Shown: positions 25,903-34,770, numbered from the stretch's first letter. The stretch is DNA of 64,000 bases from an uncultured Tateyamaria sp. (GCF_947503045.1 NZ_CANNCF010000007.1:1-64000); one strand, 5' to 3'. Translations and numbers: made by a program. Notes: a model not told the origin generated them from the sequence alone.

Positions 25903-25945
25903 TTTTCCCAACATTGATTGGTGGCTTTATGTATTTTTCCAACAT
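25903..25945. promoter_or_regulatory. Direct repeat in the LysR / transaminase intergenic region
   Basis: TTTTCCCAACAT (25903-25914) and TTTTTCCAACAT (25934-25945) match at 11 of 12 positions with starts 31 bases apart, about three helical turns. CCAA-N6-TTGG at 25908-25921 gives a partial inverted repeat. This spacing suits a LysR tetramer on one face of the DNA. It is a candidate operator only. Confidence 0.4.
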
Positions 25946-26015
25946 AGGAGTAGATGCTACACAGGTGCAACGGCCGCCTAATGGGCACCAGGATAATGCA
26001 TGGAAGGGGATCATT

Positions 26016-27383
26016 GTGGACACGCTTGGCTTGAACACACTTTCGGGGCTTGATGCACGACATCACATTCACGGGAACACCAACCCGCGGGCGGTTGTGG
26101 AAAATGGCGCAATGGTCATGACTGGCGGGAGCGGCATTCGTGTCACCGACGAAGACGGCAAGCAATATATCGAAGGACTGGCCGGGCTGTGGTGTGCTTC
26201 GCTCGGCTTTAACGAAGAACGTCTGGTGGTCGCCGCAGAAAAGCAAATGCGCGAATTGCCCTATTACCATGGATTCTTTGGCCGCGCGCCGGTGCCCACG
26301 ATCAAGCTGGCGGCCAAACTGGCAGAGATCACACCAGAGGGAATTGAGAAATTCTTTTTCGCCTGCTCGGGATCAGAGGCGATTGATACAGCGATAAAGA
26401 TGGTCTGGTATTTCAATAATTCCAAGGGGCGCCCCGCCAAGAAAAAGATCATCTCCCGGCAAAATTCCTATCACGGTGTCACGGTTGCAGGCGCGTCGCT
26501 GACCCGGATTCCAATCAATCAAGACGGCTTTGACCTGCCGATTGAGCGGTTCTTGCAGATCGGCGGATCGCATTTCTATCGCTACGGCGAAGTGGGCGAA
26601 ACCGAAGAAGCGTTCGTTGCGCGCCGCGCCACCGAGTTAGAGCAATTGATCCAAGACGAAGGCCCGGACACCATCGCCGCCTTCTTTGCCGAACCTGTGC
26701 AAGGTGCCGGTGGGGTATTGCCCCCGGCCAAGGGATATTTCGACGCAATCCAACCGATCCTAAAGAAATATGACATCCTCTTTGTGGTGGATGAGGTGAT
26801 CTGTGGCTTTGGGCGGACCGGAAATCTGTTCGGCTCCGAAACCTACAATCTCAGACCCGACATCATGACCATGGCTAAGGGATTATCGGCCAGCTACCAG
26901 CCCATTTCTGCAGTGGGTATTACCCAAGACGTCTTTGAAGGCATTCAAGAACTTGGGGATCAAAAGGGTGCATTCGGACATGGGTTTACCTATGGCGGCC
27001 ATCCCGTTGCGGCCGCTGTCGCGCTTGAAGCGCAAAACATCTATCAGGAACGCGATATTGTTGGGCATGTGCGGGCCATTGCGCCCGTGTTTCAAGCCAG
27101 ACTGAATGCGCTTAGCGAACACCACCTGGTGGGTGAAACGCGTGGCGTCGGGCTTTTGGGCGCAGTTGAAATGGTCGCGGACAAAGCCACCAAGGAACGG
27201 TTCGACCCGTCCCTTGGTTTGGGTGTGAAAGTGTTCGATGAAGCAAAAAAGAACGGGCTGTTGTTCCGCAATGCGGACGACCAGCTATTGTTCTGCCCTC
27301 CGTTGATCGTAACCGAAAACGACGTGAATGAAATTTTCGATATTCTGCAACACGCGCTCGATCGCGTTTCAGCGAATTTGTAG
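26016..27383 (+). CDS. Class III pyridoxal-phosphate aminotransferase (omega-transaminase)
   Basis: The 455-residue product is a complete class III transaminase: substrate segment GLAGLWCASLGF, phosphate loop ACSGSEAIDTAIKM, SYHGVTVAGASLTR, the FVVDEVICGFGRTGN Asp motif and the MAKGLSASYQPISAV segment with the PLP-binding lysine (AKGL). GTG 26016 is chosen because AAGGGGA lies five bases upstream and the length matches the family. An ATG at 25929 would extend into the likely LysR operator region. It should move an amino group from an omega-amino acid or amine (for example beta-alanine, GABA or putrescine) to pyruvate. The product semialdehyde would be oxidised by the dehydrogenase encoded 12 bases downstream. 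Confidence 0.92.
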   Translation: MDTLGLNTLSGLDARHHIHGNTNPRAVVENGAMVMTGGSGIRVTDEDGKQYIEGLAGLWCASLGFNEERLVVAAEKQMRELPYYHGFFGRAPVPTIKLAAKLAEITPEGIEKFFFACSGSEAIDTAIKMVWYFNNSKGRPAKKKIISRQNSYHGVTVAGASLTRIPINQDGFDLPIERFLQIGGSHFYRYGEVGETEEAFVARRATELEQLIQDEGPDTIAAFFAEPVQGAGGVLPPAKGYFDAIQPILKKYDILFVVDEVICGFGRTGNLFGSETYNLRPDIMTMAKGLSASYQPISAVGITQDVFEGIQELGDQKGAFGHGFTYGGHPVAAAVALEAQNIYQERDIVGHVRAIAPVFQARLNALSEHHLVGETRGVGLLGAVEMVADKATKERFDPSLGLGVKVFDEAKKNGLLFRNADDQLLFCPPLIVTENDVNEIFDILQHALDRVSANL

Positions 27384-27395
27384 GGACCGAATATC

Positions 27396-28826
27396 ATGAC
27401 GGACAACGTACAGCTGTTCATTGATGGCGCTTGGGTCCACGCCTCTGATGGAACCACCGTTGATCTGGTCAACCCAGCCAACAATCAGGTAATTGGCCAA
27501 GTTGCCGTTGCGACAGATGCTGATATTGACTGGGCCCTGCACGCTGCCAAATCAGGATTTGGAATCTGGCGTAAAACCTCTGCATGGGACCGCGCCGAAA
27601 TCTTGTGCAAGGCCGCGCGGCTGATCGACGACCGCAAAGAAGACATCGCGCTGAAACTAACCGCTGAGCAAGGCAAACCCATCGCCGAGGCGCGCGGAGA
27701 GTTGAGCCGTTGTGCCGAGACATTTGAATGGTGCGCCGCAGAAGCAATCCGGTCCTATGGTCGGATGTATCCGCAGCGGAGGCCATCAGGCCGTCAGATG
27801 ACGATCAAGGAACCGGTCGGCCCGGTCGCGGCCTTTACACCGTGGAATTTCCCGGTTGTATTAAGCTGTCGCAAGCTCGCCGCCGCCTTGGGCGCTGGGT
27901 GTTCGATCATTCTTAATCCCCCCAATGAGGCACCAAGCGCTGTGTCTGACATCATTCGCGCCTTGCACGATGCCGGTGTTCCCAACGGCGCCATCGGGCA
28001 GCTGACGGGCAATCCCGCCCATTTGTCTGAACGTCAGGTGAACGCGCCTGAAATTGCCAAAGTGTCCCTGACCGGGTCAGTTCGGGTTGGTAAATTGCTG
28101 GGCCAGTTGGCCGGAGCCCAGTTGAAGCCCGTGACAATGGAACTGGGTGGCCACGCCCCCGTCGTTGTTTTTAGCGATGCCGATATTGAACGCGCCGCAG
28201 CTCTGACGGCCGATTTCAAATACCGCAACGCGGGTCAGGTCTGCCTTGGTGTCAGCCGCATTTTTGTACAGGAATCCGCCTTTGACGCCTTCTATGCGGC
28301 CTTTGCAAAACATGTCGAAGCATTGAAGGTCGGCGATGGCATGGCCCCATCCACAACCATGGGGCCGATGACCAATGAAAGCCGGGTCAAAGCGATGGAA
28401 CAGATAGTCGATGATGCGGTCAAGCACGGCGCGACGGTCACCCATGGCGGCAAACGGTACGAAGGCGGGTGCTTTTTCGAACCCACGCTGATCCGTGATG
28501 TTCCTGACAACGCCCTTTTGATGACGGAAGAGCCCTTTGGCCCGGTCACGCCGATTGTGTCATTCACAACCTATGCCGAGGTGTTAGCGCGCGCCAACGC
28601 GCTCCCCTATGGGTTGGCCGCCTATGCATTTACCAATTCCCTCAAAATTGCCACGGATATCGCTAATGATTTTGAGGCCGGGTGGGTTGGGATCAATGAA
28701 TTCTCTCCCGCTTTGGCCGAGGCACCGTTTTGTGGCTTCAAAGACAGCGGTCTTGGCGCAGAAGGCGGCCCCGAAGGATTTGACGCTTACCTTAAGATCA
28801 AGTTTATCAGCCAGCTCGCGGTCTGA
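27396..28826 (+). CDS. NAD(P)-dependent (succinate-)semialdehyde dehydrogenase
   Basis: The 476-residue protein is a typical aldehyde dehydrogenase: substrate entry FTPWNFPVVLSCRKLAAAL, nucleotide loop VSLTGSVRVGKLL, catalytic Glu in MELGGHAPVVVF, catalytic Cys in NAGQVCLGVSRIFV, and MTEEPFGPVTPI near the C terminus. The closest family is succinate-semialdehyde / aldehyde dehydrogenase of the GabD type, oxidising the semialdehyde made by the upstream transaminase. The gene follows the transaminase by 12 bases and must share its transcript. The pair therefore converts an omega-amino acid to a dicarboxylic acid for the TCA cycle. Confidence 0.93.
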   Translation: MTDNVQLFIDGAWVHASDGTTVDLVNPANNQVIGQVAVATDADIDWALHAAKSGFGIWRKTSAWDRAEILCKAARLIDDRKEDIALKLTAEQGKPIAEARGELSRCAETFEWCAAEAIRSYGRMYPQRRPSGRQMTIKEPVGPVAAFTPWNFPVVLSCRKLAAALGAGCSIILNPPNEAPSAVSDIIRALHDAGVPNGAIGQLTGNPAHLSERQVNAPEIAKVSLTGSVRVGKLLGQLAGAQLKPVTMELGGHAPVVVFSDADIERAAALTADFKYRNAGQVCLGVSRIFVQESAFDAFYAAFAKHVEALKVGDGMAPSTTMGPMTNESRVKAMEQIVDDAVKHGATVTHGGKRYEGGCFFEPTLIRDVPDNALLMTEEPFGPVTPIVSFTTYAEVLARANALPYGLAAYAFTNSLKIATDIANDFEAGWVGINEFSPALAEAPFCGFKDSGLGAEGGPEGFDAYLKIKFISQLAV

Positions 28827-29148
28827 ATCACGTGCTGTTCCTTTAACAAAGGTCGTGTGCGGAATGCGTTAAACGTTCCCATTTCAATATCTACTCGACC
28901 CTCCAAAAAATTCAGAACACTAAGATAGCGAAGCTCTTAGCCACATATCTGTGGTGATGAACTGGTGTTCTACCCTCGAACTACATGTATCCTGAACGAC
29001 CAGTTTCCTGTTATCTCAAAATACTTTACGAGTCGCGCACTGGCCGCCTATCGCCCGGAAACAACTATTCGAGAGCGTGCGTTTTGGCCAATCTGCAAAC
29101 ATTCCTTACTTTCTGTGTGGCGACGATACCGTTTGCTTGGAGGCGAAA
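28827..29148. other. 322-base intergenic stretch
   Basis: No gene is visible between the aldehyde dehydrogenase and the ACT-like gene. The sequence is AT-richer than the flanks. I see no clear terminator hairpin or promoter with good spacing. Confidence 0.4.
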
Positions 29149-29613
29149 TTGAGGGTTTTCAAAAATGACGCAATCAAAGACCTTTGGAAAAAGTCACGGC
29201 TGATCGTTTGGCCAGATCTTTATTGCATGGTGAGTTTTGATCCTAAGGATAGAGCGAGTGCGTTGAATCTGGTCGCGAAAGCCGCTCCGTTCGACCACTA
29301 TTTCTCAATCATTTGCGATCAACACGAAGTCGCCGTGATCTTGCCTGATACTATTTGGAATGATTGGGACGCATCAGTCATTTGTCGCAACAGTCACGGA
29401 CCGTTTGCTTGCCTGACGTTCGATATTCCACTCGACGTTGAAGTCGCGGGCTATCTTCAACCCGCTGTGAACTGCCTCGCGGATGCCGGGATATCCATCG
29501 TTCCGCAATGTGCATTGATCTACGATCATGTTCTGGTCAACGAGAGGGATCTTGATGCAGCAATTTGTGCTTTGACCGAGCTGAGGCAAAAGGCCTTATC
29601 TGATGAAATTTAA
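29149..29613 (+). CDS. ACT-like domain protein
   Basis: The proposed 154-residue product starts at TTG 29149, chosen because GGAGG lies five bases upstream and no ATG is available in frame before the conserved part; a GTG at 29077 is the alternative. It has two ACT-like halves, with LIVWPDLYCMVSFDP and then LTFDIPLDVEVAGYLQPAVNCLADAGISIVPQCALIYDHVLV, the last part strongly resembling the CASTOR-type ACT fold. The layout resembles the product of 8691-9098 (both end in a Y/F-x-DH-x-LV strand followed by a helix). It probably senses an amino acid, perhaps the substrate of the adjacent transaminase. No enzymatic motif is seen. Confidence 0.6.
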   Translation: MRVFKNDAIKDLWKKSRLIVWPDLYCMVSFDPKDRASALNLVAKAAPFDHYFSIICDQHEVAVILPDTIWNDWDASVICRNSHGPFACLTFDIPLDVEVAGYLQPAVNCLADAGISIVPQCALIYDHVLVNERDLDAAICALTELRQKALSDEI

Positions 29614-29756
29614 CCTGCGAAAGTAGTTCCTCAGGGGGGTCACGATATCGCATAAGAAAATCGTAACGAGTTTGCAAACGGCCGTTGGAGCTGATGCAGC
29701 AAAGGGTCACTTCGTCCGCGAAGGGCGAGTTTATGAGGTCAGATCTAAATGTCAGC

Positions 29757-29794
29757 CCGGAGGGTAATGGGTCCCATTATCGTTACCGCTCCGG
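29757..29794. repeat. Imperfect palindrome before the tyrosine recombinase (possible attachment/resolution site)
   Basis: CCGGAGGGTAATG (from 29757) is opposed by CATTATCGTTACCGCTCCGG (29775-29794), an inverted repeat with one unpaired base in the left arm. It ends 65 bases before the recombinase start codon. The right arm shares 15 bases with the orphan palindrome at 24751-24791 and the 8-mer CATTATCG with the palindrome at 50741-50769. Confidence 0.55.
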
Positions 29795-29859
29795 CGGGTA
29801 ATTTCGGCGGAGCGAACTGCCTGTGCTGAACTGGCTGAACTCAAACATAGGAGTTCAGC

Positions 29860-30798
29860 ATGTCTCGCTTCGATCACACCGCCTTCGTCAACTCGCGCCG
29901 CGATGAGCGCAGCCTTGGCCACCATACGCTCCGTGCGTATGCCCAAGATCTTCGCACCTTCGCGCGCTTCACCAAGGCCCAGCAACTCAGCGACCCGCTG
30001 TCGAAAGACGACATCCTCGCCTATCATCGGCATTTACGCGACGAGCTGTGCGCCAAGCCTGCGACTATCGAACGCCGGCTCGTGACCCTCAAATCGTACT
30101 ATGCTTGGCGCGAGGATCGAAACAGCGCCCTGCCCTCCCCATTCGCAGATATCCGGATCACCGTGAAGATCCCGCGGCGTCTCCCGCGCCCAATTGATCG
30201 CGACACGCTCAAATTGGTTCTTCGAGCCAACGGCGGCGCAATCGATGCGCGGTCGAGCCCGGGCGCGGACCACGCTGTACCGGACGCGCAGAATGCCGTT
30301 ACGATCCTGCTCATCAAGCTGTTGATCGTCACAGGTCTGCGCATCAGTGAACTCACGAATCTGAAGGTCCGCAATGTGTCGTCGGACGGAAGCCAGATAC
30401 TCGTGCAAGGCAAAGGCAGCAAAGAACGGATCGTCTTCGTGCCGAACCGGGAGCTGCAAGAGGACTTTCGACGCTTCTGTCAGATGCGTTCCAAAGACGG
30501 CTCGATTGCCTCGCCACTGTTCCTTAACATGGCCGGGCGTCGGCTCCGCGCGGCCACCTTCCGCAAGCGGCTCCGGGCACTGTCAAAACGCCTTAGCATT
30601 GAACCGCATCTGACCCCGCACCGTTTCCGGCACTCGGCCGCGACGCTTCTCATCGAAGCGGGCATCGACATCCGTATGGTCCAGGCGCTCCTTGGGCATG
30701 CGAACCTCAAGACGACCGAGATCTACGTGCGGGTCTCGAACCATGCGCTTAAACGGGCGCTTGAGCGCGTCGATATTCTGGAAGTCCTCAGAAATTAG
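29860..30798 (+). CDS. Tyrosine recombinase (XerC/D-like integrase)
   Basis: The 312-residue protein has the N-terminal SAM-like core-binding domain (residues about 15-100, HHTLRAYAQDLRTFARF) and a complete catalytic domain: Arg in VTGLRISELTNLKV, the beta-strand Lys in VQGKGSKERIVFV, His-x-x-Arg in TPHRFRHSAATLL, His in ALLGHANLKTTE, and the nucleophilic Tyr in TEIYVRVS. It should cut and rejoin DNA at short inverted-repeat sites; the palindrome 65 bases upstream of the start is the obvious candidate. The ATG follows AGGAG. It marks the left end of the island of defence-type genes. Confidence 0.92.
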   Translation: MSRFDHTAFVNSRRDERSLGHHTLRAYAQDLRTFARFTKAQQLSDPLSKDDILAYHRHLRDELCAKPATIERRLVTLKSYYAWREDRNSALPSPFADIRITVKIPRRLPRPIDRDTLKLVLRANGGAIDARSSPGADHAVPDAQNAVTILLIKLLIVTGLRISELTNLKVRNVSSDGSQILVQGKGSKERIVFVPNRELQEDFRRFCQMRSKDGSIASPLFLNMAGRRLRAATFRKRLRALSKRLSIEPHLTPHRFRHSAATLLIEAGIDIRMVQALLGHANLKTTEIYVRVSNHALKRALERVDILEVLRN

Positions 30799-30876
30799 AG
30801 CGGTTTCCGGCCATGCGCTGCGAGCGCGAGGTTCTATTTGCAACGTCACAAAAACGGACATCTATTTGAGAAGTCA

Positions 30877-31653
30877 CTAATGCCACGGTGCCAAAATGCT
30901 CGTTCCTTTGCTCTCCTGAAGATATTCTTGGTAGCGCTCGGTTTCTGATCCGCCCATGTTGATTGCGAACTCTTCCCCGAAGAGCGCGAGGACGAAAATC
31001 AGCTCGCAGTCCCTCGTGTAGAGAAAATCAAACTCATGCAATATCTGATAGGGCGCTTTATCTGATCCAAAGCTCTGATGTTGGGGATAGAGACGCCTGC
31101 GATTAAAACGCCAGCTTTCCCTTTGGTCGCCGATGCGCACATATCGTCGCAACGGCTCCATTGCCTCCTGTGACAGCATCTCTTTCCGCCAGCCCTCTGT
31201 GCCGCTCAGTCGTTTTGCTAAGGCTTCAATTGCGACCTTTCCAAGAAAGCGGGACATAAGTCGGTCGTCGAAATGGGTAGGGTTTGGCAACCAGAGTGAG
31301 CCCCCTTTGTTGGTCAGCAGAAATCGTTCAAACTCTCCGTCGCGCGACCTGTCATGCGGTTGCACTGTGATTGATTGCCCGTCCAGCCAAACGTCTGCGG
31401 GCATCCTCAACTGCGGGATCACACCAAATTGAGGGGGGACACGCTTGCGCTTGTTTTCCACCTGCATCGTCGCTCGCGCATGCCGGAAGTACTCGGTCTC
31501 AAGCAGAGGACCTTCGATCTTGCGTGCAAAGTAGTTGTTGCACCTGTCACAAACGACGCCTGGCGGCAAAAAATGCTCAGTGTTGCCTAGAGACTCTGGA
31601 AGGATATGTTCGCGCGAGAGCGATTGCGCCGCGTCTTCACGGCAAAAGATACA
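30877..31653 (-). CDS. HNH endonuclease-like protein, start codon not found
   Basis: The reading frame contains a full HNH-type nuclease N terminus: a CIFC pair starting at 31653, SREHILPESLGN and CDRCNNYFARKIEG. About 190 further residues follow, with WRFNRRRLYPQHQSF and a C-terminal EEFAINMGGSE. These Cys pairs and the EHILPE His/Glu-rich motif form the metal-binding core. No ATG, GTG, CTG or TTG occurs in frame upstream of the CIFC pair before a stop at 31765; the first TTG (31569) would remove the CIFC pair and HILPE. AAGGAG lies at a normal distance before a TTC codon at 31660-31662, so the start codon may be mutated or a rare one may be used. The feature is drawn from the CIFC pair. It is convergent with the recombinase gene. 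Confidence 0.6.
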   Translation of the reverse strand, partial: CIFCREDAAQSLSREHILPESLGNTEHFLPPGVVCDRCNNYFARKIEGPLLETEYFRHARATMQVENKRKRVPPQFGVIPQLRMPADVWLDGQSITVQPHDRSRDGEFERFLLTNKGGSLWLPNPTHFDDRLMSRFLGKVAIEALAKRLSGTEGWRKEMLSQEAMEPLRRYVRIGDQRESWRFNRRRLYPQHQSFGSDKAPYQILHEFDFLYTRDCELIFVLALFGEEFAINMGGSETERYQEYLQESKGTSILAPWH

Positions 31654-31720
31654 TGGCTTGAACGGAGATCTCCTTAGCTGACAAAATTGGCTGTATGGAG
31701 ACGATATAGCACCATATGTT

Positions 31721-31732
31721 GTGGTATGCCAC
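31721..31732. promoter_or_regulatory. Palindrome between HNH gene and HTH-ASCH gene
   Basis: GTGGTATGCCAC has 4-bp arms (GTGG/CCAC) around TATG and lies 64 bases before the HTH-ASCH start codon. It is a candidate autoregulatory operator for the XRE-type regulator encoded just downstream; support is position only. Confidence 0.3.
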
Positions 31733-31796
31733 CAAATATTCCTTGCGTGGAATGTTGTGGACGCCTACAAGACTTCCCAAAAGCAGGAGGTAAGAT

Positions 31797-32588
31797 ATGG
31801 GCAAACTCACAGGACAGATAGTCGAAGCCAAGGCGGTGCCAAGCGCACATGGTGCGGCATCCGTTGGCCCTGAGCTGCGCAGGCTGCGCCTGCTAGCTGG
31901 TTTGACCCAAGATCAGATCGCAGAGCGCATGGCCGTTCAACAGGCGGCAATCTCAAAGATTGAAAAGGGGGGCGAGATTTATCTCAGCACCGTGCAACGC
32001 TATGTCGAAGCTCTTGGGGCCTCTCTGCGCCTGAACGCCCATTTTCCCGTGGATGCGCCATTCTCAGCGCGTCTCGATGGTGCATTCGACATCGAACAGG
32101 GACATGATGATCAACTTGTGCTGCCTTTGCTCGGAGATGAACCTTTCAAACCGCAGCGCGACGTGGTTCTTTCGATCAAACCCATTTACTCAGAGAAAAT
32201 CTTGGCCGGCCACAAGACTGTCGAACTCAGGCGCCGTTTCCCGGTCGCTGCGCCGAATGGCGCTTTGGCCTATATCTATTCAAGTTCACCTGTGAAGGCG
32301 ATGGTCGGCACGGCGTCCATCCGGGATGTTTTGAAACTTCCAGTGGAACAGATCTGGACAGAGTTTGAGAGCACCGCGTTTATCGAGCGGCCCCATTTTG
32401 AAAAGTATTTTGATGGGCTTGATCACGGGTTTGCTCTGGTCTTTGACGAAGTGAAAGCGTTCTCCCGGCCCCTACCGCTCAGCGAACTTCGCGAAAAGTT
32501 CGGTTTTGAGCCTCCACAATCCTTCCTTTACGCCAAGCACGATCTGAGAAAGGCCCTTCAAGATGAGCCAGCAATCGTATCTCATTGA
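31797..32588 (+). CDS. XRE-type HTH regulator fused to an ASCH/PUA-like domain
   Basis: The 263-residue protein has a Cro/C1 helix-turn-helix (residues 27-80: ELRRLRLLAGLTQDQIAERM, then AAISKIEKGGEIYLSTVQRYVEALG). An ASCH-like domain of the PUA superfamily occupies about residues 118-235, with VVLSIKPIYSEKILAGHKTVELRRRFP, typical of the family's lysine/arginine-bearing first strand-helix. ASCH domains bind RNA or modified nucleotides. GCAGGAGG precedes the ATG. Its last 26 bases overlap the next gene, which encodes a PIN-GNAT fusion, so the two are translationally coupled. By analogy with toxin-antitoxin pairs it may be the antitoxin/repressor, but the role is inferred. Confidence 0.8.
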   Translation: MGKLTGQIVEAKAVPSAHGAASVGPELRRLRLLAGLTQDQIAERMAVQQAAISKIEKGGEIYLSTVQRYVEALGASLRLNAHFPVDAPFSARLDGAFDIEQGHDDQLVLPLLGDEPFKPQRDVVLSIKPIYSEKILAGHKTVELRRRFPVAAPNGALAYIYSSSPVKAMVGTASIRDVLKLPVEQIWTEFESTAFIERPHFEKYFDGLDHGFALVFDEVKAFSRPLPLSELREKFGFEPPQSFLYAKHDLRKALQDEPAIVSH

Positions 32589-34101
32589 TACGAACATCCT
32601 GATCGGGCTCGAGGATAACCATACAGTTGAAGCGGCGTATTCACGGTTTCACGCACTCGCCTTCACCCACAAGGTCGACATCTTCGTGCATGAGGCTGCC
32701 AAGGATGACTTGGCGCGTGACAAACAGGCTGCGCGACGACAAATCTCGCTCAGCAAGATTGCAAAGTACCGCCTTCTGAAAAAACAGCGCGGATTGGCAC
32801 GGTCTGATCTTGATGCAGCTTTTGGTCCGCTCAAAAAGCCCAATGATGTTGTAGATGCGACCCTTCTCCATGCCCTTGAAAAGGGTGCCGCAGATTTTCT
32901 TGTCACCCAAGACAAGGGGCTTCATCAGCGCGCTCAGAACCGTTCACCCGATTTGGCGCGGCGCGTACTTTTCGTCAGCGACGCGACTGAACTGCTCATC
33001 CAGACATATGAGCCTAAAGAAGTGCCAATCCGCCATGTCGGCGAGGTCGAGGCGCATGAGATTGACAGTCAGGACAGGTTCTTCGACAGTCTTAAGAACG
33101 ATTATCCCGAATTTGACGACTGGTGGCGAGAGAAATGCGTAAAGCAGCACCGTTCGTGTTGGGTCGTCTATGACAACGAGCAGTTGGCCGGGCTGATCGT
33201 TCGAAAGGACGAGCCCGGGAGCGATACCGACGCTGTCACGAAAGCTGATAAGATTCTCAAGATCTGCACCTTTAAGGTGGCACCTGATAGTCGCGGGGTT
33301 AAGTTGGGGGAGCTGCTTCTGAAGCAGGTCCTCTGGTATGCGCAGAGCAACCGATACGAACTTGCCTACCTCACGACTTATGAAGATCAGGAAGCGCTGA
33401 TGGAGCTTCTGGAATACTACGGATTTCGGAATGCTGGTGCGAATGCCAATGGCGAGTTCATCTATGAACGCGATTTTTCTGCGGTGGCGCTTACTCGGCG
33501 TGATGACAAGACAGACTTTGAGCAAGCGCGTGAGCACTATCCGCGTTTTGTGCTCGATGATGATACGCTCGGGTTCGGTATCCCGATCCAGGAGGGCTAT
33601 CACGACACGCTCTATCCTGACCTTTATCGGCCGATCCAAGCGGATCTTTTCGGTGGAGCATCGCGCGCTGAAACGATCACCCGACCGGGCAATACGATCC
33701 GCAAAGTCTATCTTTGTCGCGCCCAGTCGAAACTGGGACCGGCAGGATCGCTGCTTTTCTTCTACAAGAGCACGTCCAAGAATCCCCCGTCACAGGCGAT
33801 CACGGCACTCGGCATCTTGGAGAGCGTCACACTGGCAAGGTCTACAAAAGACCTCATGCAGCTGACAGGTGGGCGATCCGTCTACAGTGAGGAACAACTC
33901 AAGGAGTGGGGTGCGACGCCGGTGCGACCAGTCAAGGTGATAAATTATCTGCTGGTCTCCTATATCGAACCAGCGGTTTCGATTGACGAGCTCAAAACAA
34001 TGGGCGTCATAAAAGGCCATCCTCAGCAGTCAATCTACAAGCTCTCTCATGCGTTGATCGAAGGTCTTGTCGAGCGGGCTGATTTGGAATTTGAAGTATG
34101 A
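32563..34101 (+). CDS. PIN nuclease - GNAT acetyltransferase - PUA-like fusion
   Basis: The 512-residue product joins three parts. Residues 1 to about 145 form a PIN domain with the acidic set D9 (YLIDTNILIG), E44, D98 (NDVVDATLL) and D117 (LVTQDKGL). Residues about 170-300 form a GNAT domain, with an acetyl-CoA loop in PDSRGVKLGELLLK and a C-terminal LLEYYGFRNAG. Residues about 365-450 resemble an ASCH/EVE-type PUA domain (GSLLFFYKSTSKNPPSQAITALGIL). PIN domains cut RNA; GNAT domains acetylate amines, in TA systems sometimes aminoacyl-tRNA; PUA domains read RNA. A single effector that recognises, modifies and cuts tRNA is an attractive inference. It overlaps the regulator upstream by 26 bases and the kinase gene downstream by 4 (ATGA). 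Confidence 0.8.
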   Translation: MSQQSYLIDTNILIGLEDNHTVEAAYSRFHALAFTHKVDIFVHEAAKDDLARDKQAARRQISLSKIAKYRLLKKQRGLARSDLDAAFGPLKKPNDVVDATLLHALEKGAADFLVTQDKGLHQRAQNRSPDLARRVLFVSDATELLIQTYEPKEVPIRHVGEVEAHEIDSQDRFFDSLKNDYPEFDDWWREKCVKQHRSCWVVYDNEQLAGLIVRKDEPGSDTDAVTKADKILKICTFKVAPDSRGVKLGELLLKQVLWYAQSNRYELAYLTTYEDQEALMELLEYYGFRNAGANANGEFIYERDFSAVALTRRDDKTDFEQAREHYPRFVLDDDTLGFGIPIQEGYHDTLYPDLYRPIQADLFGGASRAETITRPGNTIRKVYLCRAQSKLGPAGSLLFFYKSTSKNPPSQAITALGILESVTLARSTKDLMQLTGGRSVYSEEQLKEWGATPVRPVKVINYLLVSYIEPAVSIDELKTMGVIKGHPQQSIYKLSHALIEGLVERADLEFEV

Positions 34102-34640
34102 GGCAGCGCGTCGTCGCATTCACGGGTATTTCTGGCGTCGGGAAGACGACGTTTCTGGTCAAGTTTGCTAACCTTGTGGCCTTTCAGCATGTCACCGGCG
34201 GCAGCCTCATTGCAACCGCCCGCGAGGCCGCTCCGGATGGCCGCGATGCCATGCGCCACGCTAATCTTGATGAGAACCAGCGCCTTCTAATCCGAGGGTT
34301 TGCGCTGGTACGTGATCCGACCGCGGAACTGATTATTATGGATGGGCATGTGGTTATTGATCATGGAGAAGGTCTGACGAATATATCGAGCGACGTGTTC
34401 AAAGCGCTAGAAGTGAAGGTCATGGTGCATCTGGAGGCTGATCCAGCACGCGTTGCTAGGAACCGATCGCTGGACACCTCCCGTTCACGCCCTGGCCACA
34501 AACCGGATATGCTTGCACAGCATCAAAACATGTCACGGGCGCATGCCCAGTCTATCGCCAAGACCCTTCACATTGGTTTCCATGTCGTGACACATGATGA
34601 TGTCGCCCATCTAGTAAAGGTGTTGGAGGGCGAGGGCTGA
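34098..34640 (+). CDS. P-loop kinase / adenylate-kinase-like ATP-binding protein
   Basis: The 180-residue protein starts with a Walker A loop (VVAFTGISGVGKTTFLVKF, GxxGxGKT at residues 9-16). ELIIMDGHVVIDHGEG follows as the Walker B-like segment, then a lid-like, Arg/His-rich region (DPARVARNRSLDTSRSRPGHKPD). This layout fits small-molecule or nucleotide kinases of the AAA_33/ADK type. The ATG overlaps the stop of the PIN-GNAT gene (ATGA), so all three genes form one transcript with coupled translation. It could phosphorylate a nucleotide or RNA end made by the PIN nuclease; this is inference. Confidence 0.75.
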   Translation: MRQRVVAFTGISGVGKTTFLVKFANLVAFQHVTGGSLIATAREAAPDGRDAMRHANLDENQRLLIRGFALVRDPTAELIIMDGHVVIDHGEGLTNISSDVFKALEVKVMVHLEADPARVARNRSLDTSRSRPGHKPDMLAQHQNMSRAHAQSIAKTLHIGFHVVTHDDVAHLVKVLEGEG

Positions 34641-34770
34641 AATACTACGCGTCGCAGATCGTGATCGTTGGGCGTTTCCAAAACTGAAATTTATAGCAGA
34701 GCGCCAATTTACTGGACGCCACGCAACTCCCGATCACCGGAGTGAAAGTAAATTTGGGCGGAGGGTCTGA

